Below are positions 19,695 through 29,954 of a stretch of DNA of 64,000 nucleotides, in pieces; the first letter of the stretch is position 1, and each line of letters starts with the position of its first letter. The stretch covers positions 62,001-126,000 of the forward strand of contig NC_023033.1 of assembly GCF_000505665.1 (NCBI RefSeq), in the 5' to 3' direction. A model generated the notes under the pieces. It made no database searches, was not told the DNA's origin, and saw only the letters and a program-made list of their open reading frames with translations. Source of the stretch: Thermosynechococcus sp. NK55a. Its GTDB lineage: Bacteria > Cyanobacteriota > Cyanobacteriia > Thermosynechococcales > Thermosynechococcaceae. A program made the position numbers and the translations under genes.

Positions 19695-21134
19695 ATGCGG
19701 GTTGTCATTGTTGGTGCAGGGTTGGCCGGCTTAGCCGCCGCAGTGGATTTGGTGGATGCCGGTCACAGTGTTGAAATCTATGAATCCCGTCCCTTTGTGG
19801 GGGGCAAAGTCAGCAGTTGGCAAGATGCCGATGGCAACCACATTGAGATGGGGCTGCATGTTTTCTTTTACAACTACGCTAATCTCTTTGAACTGATGAC
19901 CAAGGTGGGGGCGATCGCCAACCTACTGCCCAAGGAACATACCCACACATTTATTAATTGTGGGGGTCAGGTGGGGGAACTGGATTTTCGCTTTCCCTTG
20001 GGCGCCCCCTTCAACGGTCTCAAGGCCTTCTTCACCACCCGTCAACTCTCTGCTGCCGATAAATTTTTTAATGCTATTGCCCTTGGCACCAGTCCTGTGG
20101 TGCGGGGTCTGGTGGACTATGAGGGGGCGATGCGCCAAATTCGCGCCTTAGATTGCATGAGTTTTGCGGAGTGGTTTCGGCGGCATGGTGGTTCAGAAAA
20201 TAGCCTCAAACGCCTCTGGAATCCTATTTCCTACGCCTTGGGTTTTATTGATACTGAGCACATGTCTGCGCGCTGTATGCTCACGATCTTTATGATGTTT
20301 GCCGCCAAAACAACCGCCTCACGGCTGAGTATGCTCAAAGGATCACCAGCGGAATACCTGCTCAAGCCCTTGGTGAACTATATTGAAGCGCGGGGGGCTA
20401 AAATTCATCTGCGGCGACGCGTCAAGGAAATTCTGTTTCGCGGCGAGGATACCAGCACTTGGCAGGTGGAAGGCTTGCTGATTCCCCGTGGGGAAGCGCT
20501 GGAAACAGTGACGGCGGATGCCTATCTGTGTGCCTGTGATGTGCCGGGGATTCAACGCCTGATTCCAGAGGCCTGGCGATCGCACCCAACCTTCGACAAC
20601 ATCTTTAAGCTCGCGGCTGTGCCTGTGGCCACGGTCCAACTGCGATTTGATGGCTGGGTTACGGAACTGCAAGACCCCAGTAAACAAAAACAGGTGGCGG
20701 CAACGGGTATTGATAACCTGCTGTACACCGCCGATGCCGATTTTTCCTGCTTTGCCGATTTGGCCCTCACTAGCCCAGCGGACTACTATCGCGAAGGCCA
20801 AGGCTCTCTGCTCCAAGTGGTGCTCACCCCCGGCGATCCCTTCATTAAGGCCAGCAATGAAGAGATTGCCCAACACGTGTTGCGCCAAGTCCATGAACTT
20901 TTCCCCTCGTCGCGCCATCTCAACATGACATGGTACAGTGTCGTCAAATTGGCGCAGTCCCTCTATCGCGAAGCCCCCGGCATGGATCCCTATCGTCCAC
21001 CCCAAAAGACGCCGGTTCCTAACTTTTACTTGGCGGGCAGCTACACGCAGCAGGACTACATTGACAGTATGGAGGGCGCGACGATGTCCGGACGACAAGC
21101 CGCCCAGGCGATTTTGGCAGGAGGTCACCCATGA
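19695..21134 (+). CDS. crtQ: zeta-carotene desaturase
   Basis: Converts zeta-carotene to lycopene via neurosporene in carotenoid synthesis, at the thylakoid or cytoplasmic membrane with plastoquinone as acceptor. The plant-type desaturase is recognised by the N-terminal FAD-binding dinucleotide fold ([17 protein letters not shown]), the following [14 protein letters not shown] and [10 protein letters not shown] segments, the [21 protein letters not shown] stretch, and the C-terminal FAD motif [19 protein letters not shown]. The HVFFYNY and EMGLH details separate it from phytoene desaturase CrtP. Full length at 479 residues. Its stop overlaps the start of an SRPBCC-family gene by four bases, an arrangement I recall from Synechocystis slr0940-slr0941. 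Confidence 0.95.
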   Translation: MRVVIVGAGLAGLAAAVDLVDAGHSVEIYESRPFVGGKVSSWQDADGNHIEMGLHVFFYNYANLFELMTKVGAIANLLPKEHTHTFINCGGQVGELDFRFPLGAPFNGLKAFFTTRQLSAADKFFNAIALGTSPVVRGLVDYEGAMRQIRALDCMSFAEWFRRHGGSENSLKRLWNPISYALGFIDTEHMSARCMLTIFMMFAAKTTASRLSMLKGSPAEYLLKPLVNYIEARGAKIHLRRRVKEILFRGEDTSTWQVEGLLIPRGEALETVTADAYLCACDVPGIQRLIPEAWRSHPTFDNIFKLAAVPVATVQLRFDGWVTELQDPSKQKQVAATGIDNLLYTADADFSCFADLALTSPADYYREGQGSLLQVVLTPGDPFIKASNEEIAQHVLRQVHELFPSSRHLNMTWYSVVKLAQSLYREAPGMDPYRPPQKTPVPNFYLAGSYTQQDYIDSMEGATMSGRQAAQAILAGGHP

Positions 21135-21580
21135 GTTGGTTAGAGCATACGGTGCAGACTGAAGTGGCCGCTGATGTTGATCGCGTCTGGGCACTGTGGT
21201 CCGACCTAGAGAAAATGCCCCTGTGGATGAAGTGGATTGAATCGGTGGTCATCACCGCAGAGGACCCCACGCTATCCCGCTGGACATTGGCCACGGGAAA
21301 CTGGCACTTTAGCTGGCGATCGCGCATTTGCCGCCAAGTAAAGCACCAAATTATTCAATGGGAGTCCGTGGATGGCCTACCCAATCGGGGGGCAATTCGC
21401 TTTTACGATCGCCAGGGCAGCACCATTGTCAAGCTCTCGGTCTCCTATGCAATTCCCGGAGTCTTAGGACAAATTATGGATCGCCTGTTCTTGGGTCGGG
21501 TAGTTGAAAGTACACTGCAAGCGGATCTCGAACGCTTTCGGGAGTATGCCCAACGGATGCAACCCACACAGGTTTCCTGA
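21131..21580 (+). CDS. SRPBCC-family (cyclase/START-like) protein linked to crtQ
   Basis: Protein of 149 residues with the helix-grip fold pattern of polyketide cyclase/START-like proteins: an opening [26 protein letters not shown], central strands with [11 protein letters not shown] and [11 protein letters not shown], and a long C-terminal helix after [16 protein letters not shown]. Such domains bind hydrophobic ligands. The ATGA overlap with crtQ indicates translational coupling, so a role in handling carotene intermediates or membrane pigments is plausible but inferred. No catalytic residues can be assigned. Confidence 0.85.
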   Translation: MSWLEHTVQTEVAADVDRVWALWSDLEKMPLWMKWIESVVITAEDPTLSRWTLATGNWHFSWRSRICRQVKHQIIQWESVDGLPNRGAIRFYDRQGSTIVKLSVSYAIPGVLGQIMDRLFLGRVVESTLQADLERFREYAQRMQPTQVS

Positions 21581-21587
21581 GTTTGGC

Positions 21588-22577
21588 TTACAGTTGCGCT
21601 AGACAAAAAGAGATTGCCATCGCCAGCAGGGCTGCACCGGGAAACGTCAGCACCCATGCCATGAAAATTTGGCCCCACACGTGCCAGTTCACTTCCCCTT
21701 GATGGCGATACCCGGCACCCGTAATTGCCCCCACCACGACTTGGGTGGTACTGACGGGAAAGCCCACTAGACTAGCGGCTCCGACTGTTAAGGCGGCACT
21801 CAGGTTAGCTAAGCAGCCACTCACAGGGTCAAGGGATGTAATTTTCTCCCCTGTGGTGTGGATAATGCGCTCGCCGCCGCCATAGGTCCCGAGCGCGATC
21901 GCTAAGGCACAGGCAGCAATCACCCAGACGGGGACACCGGCATCCGGAGACAGTTCTCCCCAACTCACCAGGGCAAGGGTCATGACCCCCATTGTTTTCT
22001 GGGCATCATTGGCACCGTGGGCCACTGCCATCAACATTCCAGAGAGAATCTGTAACCGTTGCCAGTGTTCTGGGGGAATGTCTTGCCATTGCAGCCATTT
22101 CTCGACAAGCGCCATGAAACTCAGGCCGACCGCGATCGCCACCAAGGGAGACACGACCATGGGAATGACTACCGACCCAATAATTCCCTGCCAATAGATG
22201 ATCTGGGGTGACACTTGAAAGAGGGCTGCCCCCACCAAGCCACCAATAAGGGCGTGGGAAGAACTACTGGGCAAGCCCCAATACCAAGTGAGCAAATTCC
22301 AGGCCATCGCACCAAGGAGTGCAGCACTAATCACGCCAAACCAATGGCTACCCAAGGCAGTGCTGTTGAGAATACCTGCTTCAATGGTTAGCGCCACCCG
22401 CGTACTCAAGAAAGCACCACCAAAATTAGCCACAGCAGCAAGGAGGAGCGCCGAGCGCAGGGAAAGGGCACGGGTGGCCACCACCGTTGCAATGGCATTG
22501 GCGGCATCATGGAAACCATTGGTGACATCAAAAAGGAGGGCGATCGCCATCAGCCCCCCCTTGAAATCAATGGCCAT
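21588..22577 (-). CDS. PiT-family inorganic phosphate permease
   Basis: Polytopic membrane protein of 329 residues, probably a low-affinity phosphate:cation symporter in the cytoplasmic membrane. Both halves of the duplicated PiT signature are visible: DVTNGFHDAANAIATVVATRALS near the N-terminus and HGANDAQKTMGVM near residue 190, each with its Asn-Asp or His-Asp core. About nine or ten hydrophobic segments follow. The N-terminus is short by a few residues compared with many homologues. The gene starts three bases after the thiC stop on the same strand, so it is probably expressed with thiC and indirectly under the TPP riboswitch. Sulfate or molybdate cannot be excluded as substrate. Confidence 0.85.
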   Translation of the reverse strand: MAIDFKGGLMAIALLFDVTNGFHDAANAIATVVATRALSLRSALLLAAVANFGGAFLSTRVALTIEAGILNSTALGSHWFGVISAALLGAMAWNLLTWYWGLPSSSSHALIGGLVGAALFQVSPQIIYWQGIIGSVVIPMVVSPLVAIAVGLSFMALVEKWLQWQDIPPEHWQRLQILSGMLMAVAHGANDAQKTMGVMTLALVSWGELSPDAGVPVWVIAACALAIALGTYGGGERIIHTTGEKITSLDPVSGCLANLSAALTVGAASLVGFPVSTTQVVVGAITGAGYRHQGEVNWHVWGQIFMAWVLTFPGAALLAMAISFCLAQL

Positions 22578-22580
22578 GCC

Positions 22581-24072
<1,492 letters not shown>

Positions 24073-24105
24073 TCATTCTATCACTTTGCCCTTGGGGGGT
24101 GGGGG

Positions 24106-25035
24106 TTAGTCCAAAACGTCAATGCGTACATATCCGACACCGGCACCAATGAGGCCAATGGCAGCAGCAGCCCCCCGCGAGAGGTCAATTTCCCGCCCTC
24201 CCGTAAAGGGCCCGCGATCGTTAATCCGCACCACCACTGAGCGGCCATTTTGGAGATTGGTCACCCGCACCCGTTTCCCAAAGGGCAGTGTGCGATGGGC
24301 AGCCGTCAGGGCATTTTGATCAAATCGCTCACCATTGGCGGTGCGGGCACCATGGAAGCCGGGGCCATACCACGAGGCAATGCCCGTAAACTGCATCCGA
24401 ATTGGCCCCATGGCCACAACTGTATTTGGGCTGCCCTCTACGCTGGTTAAAGCAGGAGCATTGCCCAACTGGCGTCGGATCAGATTGGTAATTCGCAGGG
24501 CGTTTTCAGCGCTGCGTTGTGAACTATTCGGGAGTATTACCTGATTGTTTAGGGTCAGGAGAGGTTCTTTATCGGCGTAGATGCGATAGTTCTGTTGTTG
24601 GGCATCCCAACGCACACGCACAAGATTGGCGTCAAAGCCCTGTTCGTGGAGCTGATTGAGGCGAGCGGTGAGAAGGGTTGCCTGTTGGGCTGCCTCTGAG
24701 AGGGTGGTTTGCTCTGGCATGCCAGCGCTATTAGCGGCAGCGACTTTGACCCTCTCCGTGGCTGCTAGCCGCTGCCCCAAGAAGGTGAGTACCGGAATCC
24801 CCCGCAAGTAGACGGTTACGGCTTCGCGGCCTTGCTGTTGGTGACGATGGAGACTGGCGATCGCTGGCGTTGTCGCTGGAGCAGTGGCTTGGCGTTCCCC
24901 AACTTTGGTGGCAACGGCGGCGGGGGCTGAAACAGATTCTGGGGCTGGCGTGCTTGTAGTTGCACGGCTACTGGAAAGCATTCCCAACACAGCCAACGTG
25001 GTTGTTGTCAGACCCACATAAAGCGTTTTTTTCAT
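24106..25035 (-). CDS. rlpA: RlpA-family septal/peptidoglycan lytic protein
   Basis: Secreted protein of 309 residues. An N-terminal signal peptide (MKKTLYVGLTTTTLAVLGML) is followed by a Thr/Ala-rich segment, a middle region of about 100 residues with strands (AVTVYLRGIPVLTFLGQRL), and a C-terminal double-psi beta-barrel with family motifs GIASWYGPGFHGARTANGE, LPFGKRVRVTNL, VRINDRGPF and REIDLS. The Asp in NDRGPF and the SWYG region are conserved in active RlpA lytic transglycosylases. It should act on peptidoglycan in the periplasm. The leader RNA 36-80 bases upstream of the start can form alternative hairpins, and no strong ribosome-binding site is seen, suggesting post-transcriptional control. 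Confidence 0.9.
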   Translation of the reverse strand: MKKTLYVGLTTTTLAVLGMLSSSRATTSTPAPESVSAPAAVATKVGERQATAPATTPAIASLHRHQQQGREAVTVYLRGIPVLTFLGQRLAATERVKVAAANSAGMPEQTTLSEAAQQATLLTARLNQLHEQGFDANLVRVRWDAQQQNYRIYADKEPLLTLNNQVILPNSSQRSAENALRITNLIRRQLGNAPALTSVEGSPNTVVAMGPIRMQFTGIASWYGPGFHGARTANGERFDQNALTAAHRTLPFGKRVRVTNLQNGRSVVVRINDRGPFTGGREIDLSRGAAAAIGLIGAGVGYVRIDVLD

Positions 25036-25070
25036 AGGCGTCCGTTAAAAAGGGCATCCATACGGCTGGA

Positions 25071-25114
25071 CAGTAGGGCACCAACATCACACAGGGGTAA
25101 CCCCTACTGGTGCC
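25071..25114 (-). promoter_or_regulatory. structured leader of rlpA with mutually exclusive hairpins
   Basis: Three pairings compete here: CAGTAGGG (25071-25078) with CCCTACTG (25102-25109); GGCACCA (25077-25083) with TGGTGCC (25108-25114); and GGGG (25094-25097) with CCCC (25101-25104). The first two share bases at both ends and cannot both form in full. Alternative structures in an untranslated leader are typical of riboswitch-like control. No known family is firmly matched. Confidence 0.5.
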
Positions 25115-25550
25115 GTGTTCGCTCTCATCGCGGAACTGTTTCAACCTACCACGAAGGCCTAGAATCAAGCATCAGGAGCATTTTGTTCGTGACAAACATT
25201 TTGAAAGAGAATAAAAAACCGCTGAAGTCGGTAAAACCTACGCAGACTGGCACATTGACGGAATTTACAGTTGGCAAAAGAAAATAAGAAAATTTTATAA
25301 ACCTTTAATAAATTGTTTTTAATTTCCGAATGTCTTTGTGACTCAGATCACTAAAAATAAAAATTTTTCTGAAATAGAAAATTTGCTTTTTGTAACCTTT
25401 TCTGTGTGTTACAGGACGATTTCTGACCCAATTTTGTTGCCCTTTTACTCCTGTTGGGGTGCTCGTCCAGCCACTTCATAAAGTGCATTGCCCAAGGAAT
25501 TGCCCTCCCTTGTAGCACATAAAACGGGGATATCGTCCGTAGGGAGCCAG
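25115..25550. other. intergenic region, AT-rich, no gene supported
   Basis: The span 25190-25410 is markedly AT-rich compared with its surroundings, with runs of A and T. It holds one CRP-like palindrome at 25337-25352. No coding frame with support or RNA gene is seen. The ribosome-binding site GGGAG of the downstream membrane-protein gene is at its right end. Confidence 0.6.
25337..25352. promoter_or_regulatory. CRP-type binding site (TGTGA-N6-TCACT)
   Basis: TGTGACTCAGATCACT matches the cAMP-receptor-protein consensus TGTGA-N6-TCACA at nine of ten fixed positions. Cyanobacterial SYCRP1-type regulators use this consensus. It lies about 300 bases upstream of rlpA and about 200 bases upstream of the DUF2339 gene, which are divergent. 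Confidence 0.45.
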
Positions 25551-27341
25551 ATGATGGAAGACAGGGATGACTTGCGGCGTCGTCTGGAGAACTTAGAAGC
25601 CGCTGTGGCTGCTCTCCAGCGATCGCTCGAGATTTTGCAAACCGCTATTTTCCGTGAAGACCTCTCCTCTTCTGGAGTCCCAGAACTTGCAACCCAATCA
25701 ACGCCACCGGAGGAACCGGCTGCGATCAAAGCGCAACCCCCAGCTCCTGAATTCCCATCGGTGGCACCCCTACGTCCAGTGACGCCTTCCCAACCTGACT
25801 GGCTACAAAATTGGGAACTGTGGCTCAACCGTCTTGGCATTGGCCTGCTGCTGTTGGGGATTGGTTTTCTCTTTCGGTATGCCGTTGAATTGGGCTGGAT
25901 TACCGATGCGGTTCTGGTTGCCATGGGTTTGGTGATCGGCACTGCCTTGATGGGGTTGGGCTGGCGGTTGCAGCGGCGAGCTATCTTTAGCCAGTTTTTG
26001 CAGGGGGGTGGCCTCGCAACCTATTACCTGACGATCTTTGCTGCCTATCAGTTTTTGAGCGTCATGCCTTGGGGGGTGGCTTTCCCATTGATGGTGTTGG
26101 TGACCCTCGGGGCGTTTTTCATGTCCTTGCGCCAAAATCGAGCCATTTTTGCAGTGATTGGTGGGGTTGGTGGCCTAGGGACCCCCTTGCTGCTCTACAA
26201 CCCAGAGATGAGTCGTCCTTTGGCCTTGGCCAGTTACACCTTTTTAATCCTCTTAGGCAGTTGGGCAATTTATGCAGTGAAGGGCTGGCGATCGCTCCTG
26301 CTGTCAGCCTTTTGGCTGGGATGGGTGATGTTAAGGGTGTCTATGACCACTCAGCACCTTGATCAGATGGTGGCGTTACAGGGAATTCTGGCGTTGACTT
26401 GGTTGGGCTTTACGGTATTGCCCCCTTGGTATCAGTGGCGCGATCGCAACAGGGCAGTGGAGCTATATCGCCCCCAAAAGACTTCCCCACAACCCTACGG
26501 TCAAACGATCGCCCCTTTTAACCCAGTGATTGCCCTCAGCTTAAGTGCTTCCCTCTGGGAGTGGTCAGCAACGATAACGGGGCGGGTGTTTATCCTTTTT
26601 GGGGTACTCTACCTCGGAACCAGTCTGCTCTGGCGACGCCTACCGCACCCTTGGCGCTGGGTCTATAGCTTGACGGGACTTGTGCTGATTGCCTTTGGCA
26701 TTGTTGTTCGTTACTACAGCAATCGCTTTATCCTCGCACCCCTGGCGATCGAAGGGCTGATTTTGCATTATCTAAGCCAACACTATTGCTCGCGCCCCCT
26801 GCGGGTTATTGCCCATCTTTGGTGGGGACTACTCAGCCTTGGCTTTGTTGGTCAACTGCTTTTTACCGCTGCCGATCGCCCCCCGCTGTGGAATCTGGCT
26901 TTTGCCACCCATTTGGTGGTGCTTGGCGCCGCAGCAGTCAGTATTCGTTTTTTGCCCCCACCCACCCGCCCCCTGTACTGGACCTTAGGCTACGGGGTGA
27001 CGATGATCTGGATTCAGCACGAACTAGCACCCTTGGGCACGGGGGCAGCCACCCTTGTGTGGGGACTCTTTGGCGTGGGACTGCTCATCGCTGGGTTGCA
27101 ACGGGACAGCTCCGCCGTGCGCACTGTGGCTTTAATCACCCTCATCACTACTTTAGGGCGGCTTTTCTTTGTTGATCTCCTCAATCTTGCGCCGGTGGGG
27201 CGAGTACTCCTATTCATGGGGTTTGGTGTGACTTTTTTACTGCTGAGCTATTTTTTCCGCGCCCTCTGGCGGCGATCGCCCGTGGAATCCTCTAGGATGA
27301 GTGAAGAATCCCCAAGCAAGAAGTCCAAAGAAAACCCATGA
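25551..27341 (+). CDS. DUF2339 multi-pass membrane protein
   Basis: Protein of 596 residues: an N-terminal coiled coil (about 1-40, [20 protein letters not shown]), a Pro-rich linker, then many hydrophobic segments (roughly 15 or more) filling the rest. The [27 protein letters not shown] opening and the [16 protein letters not shown] and [13 protein letters not shown] stretches are typical of the DUF2339 family, whose function is unknown. The ATG at 25551 is chosen because GGGAG precedes it; an upstream TTG at 25488 lacks a ribosome-binding site. The stop overlaps pdxH by ATGA, so the two are translationally coupled. Confidence 0.85.
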   Translation: MMEDRDDLRRRLENLEAAVAALQRSLEILQTAIFREDLSSSGVPELATQSTPPEEPAAIKAQPPAPEFPSVAPLRPVTPSQPDWLQNWELWLNRLGIGLLLLGIGFLFRYAVELGWITDAVLVAMGLVIGTALMGLGWRLQRRAIFSQFLQGGGLATYYLTIFAAYQFLSVMPWGVAFPLMVLVTLGAFFMSLRQNRAIFAVIGGVGGLGTPLLLYNPEMSRPLALASYTFLILLGSWAIYAVKGWRSLLLSAFWLGWVMLRVSMTTQHLDQMVALQGILALTWLGFTVLPPWYQWRDRNRAVELYRPQKTSPQPYGQTIAPFNPVIALSLSASLWEWSATITGRVFILFGVLYLGTSLLWRRLPHPWRWVYSLTGLVLIAFGIVVRYYSNRFILAPLAIEGLILHYLSQHYCSRPLRVIAHLWWGLLSLGFVGQLLFTAADRPPLWNLAFATHLVVLGAAAVSIRFLPPPTRPLYWTLGYGVTMIWIQHELAPLGTGAATLVWGLFGVGLLIAGLQRDSSAVRTVALITLITTLGRLFFVDLLNLAPVGRVLLFMGFGVTFLLLSYFFRALWRRSPVESSRMSEESPSKKSKENP

Positions 27342-27973
27342 CCCGCATTGCTGATCTGCGCCGTGATTACCGTCGTCAGCGTCTCCTCGAAAGCGAGGCT
27401 GCCGAGGATCCCATCGAACAGTTTCGCCTCTGGTTTACGGATGCTGTCAACGCCGAGTTACCAGAACCCAATGCGATGACACTGGCCACAGTTGGTCTTG
27501 ATGGGATGCCCACTGCCCGACTAGTGTTGCTCAAAGAAGTGGACGATCGCGGGTTTGTCTTTTTCACGAACTATCGCAGTCGCAAAGGTCGGGAATTGGC
27601 CGCCCATCCCAAGGCCGCCCTTGTGTTTTGGTGGGCAGAGCTAGAGCGGCAGGTGCGCATTGAGGGCAATGTTGAGCAAATTAGTGCAGCGGAGTCTGAT
27701 GCCTACTTTCAAAGTCGTCCCCTGGGTAGCCGTTGGGGGGCATGGGCATCCGAGCAGAGTGAGGTTTTAGAGTCCTACGCCGAGCTGGAAGCCCGCCTTG
27801 CGGCAGTGGAAGCCCGCTACGGCGAAAATGTCCCTCGGCCACCGCATTGGGGAGGCTATCGTGTCCTCCCAACTCTGATTGAATTTTGGCAAGGGCGACC
27901 CAATCGCCTCCACGATCGCCTGTGCTATCGTCGCCAGGGAGACCACTGGCAGCGGGTGCGCCTCTACCCCTAG
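27338..27973 (+). CDS. pdxH: pyridoxamine 5'-phosphate oxidase
   Basis: FMN-dependent oxidase forming pyridoxal 5'-phosphate from pyridoxine or pyridoxamine phosphate, in the cytosol. The 211-residue protein shows the family landmarks: [86 protein letters not shown] and the C-terminal signature of the form [14 protein letters not shown] with the substrate-binding Arg/His. Its ATG overlaps the stop of the DUF2339 gene. ureB follows after about 35 bases in the same direction. Confidence 0.96.
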   Translation: MTRIADLRRDYRRQRLLESEAAEDPIEQFRLWFTDAVNAELPEPNAMTLATVGLDGMPTARLVLLKEVDDRGFVFFTNYRSRKGRELAAHPKAALVFWWAELERQVRIEGNVEQISAAESDAYFQSRPLGSRWGAWASEQSEVLESYAELEARLAAVEARYGENVPRPPHWGGYRVLPTLIEFWQGRPNRLHDRLCYRRQGDHWQRVRLYP

Positions 27974-28008
27974 GATAGGGATACCTTGAGAGATGGGCTG
28001 AGACCCCC

Positions 28009-28314
28009 ATGATTCCCGGTGAACTGATCCCCGCAGAGGGAACCATTGAACTTAATGCTGGCCGGCCAACGGTGACTTTAACGGTCGCCAATAGGGGCGA
28101 TCGCCCGATTCAAGTGGGATCTCACTACCACTTTTACGAAGTCAATCCGGCCCTCCAGTTTGATCGTGAACAAGCGCGAGGAATGCGCTTAGATATTCCC
28201 GCTGGCACAGCCATTCGCTTTGAGCCGGGGGATGAGCGGGTGGTGCAACTAGTGGCCTTTGGTGGCACTCGTCAAATCTATGGCTTTCGGGGGGAAGTCA
28301 ACGGTGCGCTCTAG
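28009..28314 (+). CDS. ureB: urease beta subunit
   Basis: Small structural subunit of urease (101 residues), which with UreA and the nickel-containing UreC hydrolyses urea to ammonia and carbon dioxide. Recognised by MIPGELIP, the [19 protein letters not shown] core and the [11 protein letters not shown]...VQLVAFGG region. No ureA, ureC or accessory gene lies in this window, so the urease genes are dispersed in this genome. It sits about 35 bases downstream of pdxH and may share its transcript. Confidence 0.95.
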   Translation: MIPGELIPAEGTIELNAGRPTVTLTVANRGDRPIQVGSHYHFYEVNPALQFDREQARGMRLDIPAGTAIRFEPGDERVVQLVAFGGTRQIYGFRGEVNGAL

Positions 28315-28347
28315 TCGGGATTCCAAGCATCCTGTAGATTAAACAGT

Positions 28348-29103
28348 ATGGATGACAATGATTTCCCCCTTCTGGACAGTTCCGAGGATGCACTAGCGGC
28401 GCTACCGAATGAGGAAAGCGATCGCCCCGATCCTGAAGCCATGCTGCCCCTGCTGACCTCTGCCGACGTGACAGAGCGGATGTTGGCGGCTCGCGCCTTT
28501 TGCGAATTGCAGGATGAACGCGCCACACCCTATCTCATCCATCTCCTGCAAGAACCCTGTCCCCTTGTTCGCGTCAGTGCGGCCTATGCCCTTGGCCGTA
28601 ACCCCAGTTTGGCAGCGGTGGATGCCCTCATTCAGCAATTGGAGCGAGACTGGAATGGCTATGTCCGCAAAGGCATTGTTTGGGCCTTGGGCAACTGTGG
28701 TGTCCGCTTTCCCTTGCCAGAAATTTATCGCCGAACCCTTGACCCCTTGATTCATGCCCTGCAAACGGATATTTCTGCCGTGCGCCTGTGGGCAGCTAGT
28801 TCCTTGGGTCAGGTGGCAGAAGCAAGTGAAGAGGCGGCCACGGTTGCCATTCCTGCCCTTGCCCTCGCCTTGGCTCAGGACGAGATCGCTGCTGTGCGTA
28901 GTAACTGTGCTTGGGCCTTAGGTCATGCCTGTCGCAAAATTCCCCTTGGGCCCCTTTACACACAAGCCATTGATCAACTGATTGCTGCCCTACAAGACAG
29001 TGATATGGGCGTCCAAGAAGATGCCAAAGCAGCGCTGTTTAAGCTGGGGGATGCACGGGGACTACAAGCGATCGAAGATCTACAACTAGAAGCCTTTGGC
29101 TAA
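28348..29103 (+). CDS. HEAT-repeat (PBS-lyase-like) protein
   Basis: Protein of 251 residues with an acidic N-terminus and about five HEAT-like repeats (RMLAARAFCELQDERATPYLI; VRVSAAYALGRNPSLAAVDALI; VRKGIVWALGNCG; VRLWAASSLGQV; VRSNCAWALGHACRKIP). The repeats resemble those of the phycobilin lyase subunits CpcE/CpcF, but also of many scaffold proteins, and no lyase partner is adjacent. It starts 34 bases after ureB and ends 12 bases before an MlaF-like ATPase gene, so it probably belongs to that transcript. A protein-binding scaffold is the safe reading. Confidence 0.85.
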   Translation: MDDNDFPLLDSSEDALAALPNEESDRPDPEAMLPLLTSADVTERMLAARAFCELQDERATPYLIHLLQEPCPLVRVSAAYALGRNPSLAAVDALIQQLERDWNGYVRKGIVWALGNCGVRFPLPEIYRRTLDPLIHALQTDISAVRLWAASSLGQVAEASEEAATVAIPALALALAQDEIAAVRSNCAWALGHACRKIPLGPLYTQAIDQLIAALQDSDMGVQEDAKAALFKLGDARGLQAIEDLQLEAFG

Positions 29104-29115
29104 AGGATAGATCAC

Positions 29116-29913
29116 ATGGCCGAACCATTGGTAGAGCTGCGCGGTGTCTGCAAAACCTTTGGCAATAAGCATGTCCTCAATGATGTGGATTTAGTGATTT
29201 ATCCCCAGGATGCCCTTGTGATTCTGGGACCTTCTGGGACTGGCAAGTCAACGATTCTGCGGATTATTGCTGGGTTGCTCGCTCCTGATCGGGGCGAAGT
29301 TTATGTGGCCGGTAAACGCCGCCAAGGCTTGCGCCAGGATGGTCTGTGCCGGTTGCGCATGAGCATGGTCTTTCAGCAATCTGCCCTCTTTGACTCTCTC
29401 ACGGTTGCTGAGAATGTTGGCTTTTATTTATACCAGCACACCCGTTTGCCCGAAGCCCGCATTCGTGAAATTGTCAGTGAAAAACTGGCGATGGTCGGTC
29501 TCTCTGGCATGGAAGACCTCTACCCAGCGCAGTTGTCTGGGGGAATGCGCAAGCGAGTCAGCTTTGCCCGTGCCATTGTCGATAATCCGGAAGACCCCGA
29601 TGATGATCCCTATCTCCTGCTTTACGATGAGCCAACGGCAGGGTTAGATCCCATTGCCTCGACAGTGATTGAGGATCTGATTCGTGAATTACAGCAGAAG
29701 ACGGGGCATGCCTACGTTGTCGTGACCCACCAAAACAGTACGATTAAACGCACGGGCGATCGCTTGATTTTGCTCTATCAAGGGCGCATTTATTGGGAGG
29801 GAACCCAAAGGGAAGCTCAGACAACAGATAATCCCTATTTACGGCAGTTTCTCAGCGGCGATGTCAATGGTCCCATTCGCATCATTGATCAAGTGGGTAC
29901 CACTGCTCTATAA
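29116..29913 (+). CDS. ABC transporter ATP-binding protein, MlaF/TGD3-like
   Basis: ATPase of 265 residues. Walker A is GPSGTGKST (about residue 40), the Q-loop is VFQQSALFDSLTV, the signature is LSGGMRKRVSFARAI, Walker B is LLLYDEPTAGLDP and the switch His is in VVTHQNS. The SALFDSLTVAENV and GGMRKRV details place it with the MlaF/Ttg2A/TGD3 group that drives lipid transport between membranes. Its permease and substrate-binding partners are not in the window. It follows the HEAT-repeat gene by 12 bases with the ribosome-binding site AAAGGA, and precedes a GT4 glycosyltransferase gene that may make glycolipids. Confidence 0.9.
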   Translation: MAEPLVELRGVCKTFGNKHVLNDVDLVIYPQDALVILGPSGTGKSTILRIIAGLLAPDRGEVYVAGKRRQGLRQDGLCRLRMSMVFQQSALFDSLTVAENVGFYLYQHTRLPEARIREIVSEKLAMVGLSGMEDLYPAQLSGGMRKRVSFARAIVDNPEDPDDDPYLLLYDEPTAGLDPIASTVIEDLIRELQQKTGHAYVVVTHQNSTIKRTGDRLILLYQGRIYWEGTQREAQTTDNPYLRQFLSGDVNGPIRIIDQVGTTAL

Positions 29914-29954
29914 ATAGGCTCCATGGACAACGCATAAATAAGGAATCAATAATT

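Noticed and set aside
25071-25260. A c-di-AMP (ydaO-type) riboswitch upstream of rlpA
   Set aside because: The alternative hairpins are real, but I could not match the conserved ydaO blocks, so only an unclassified structured leader is reported.
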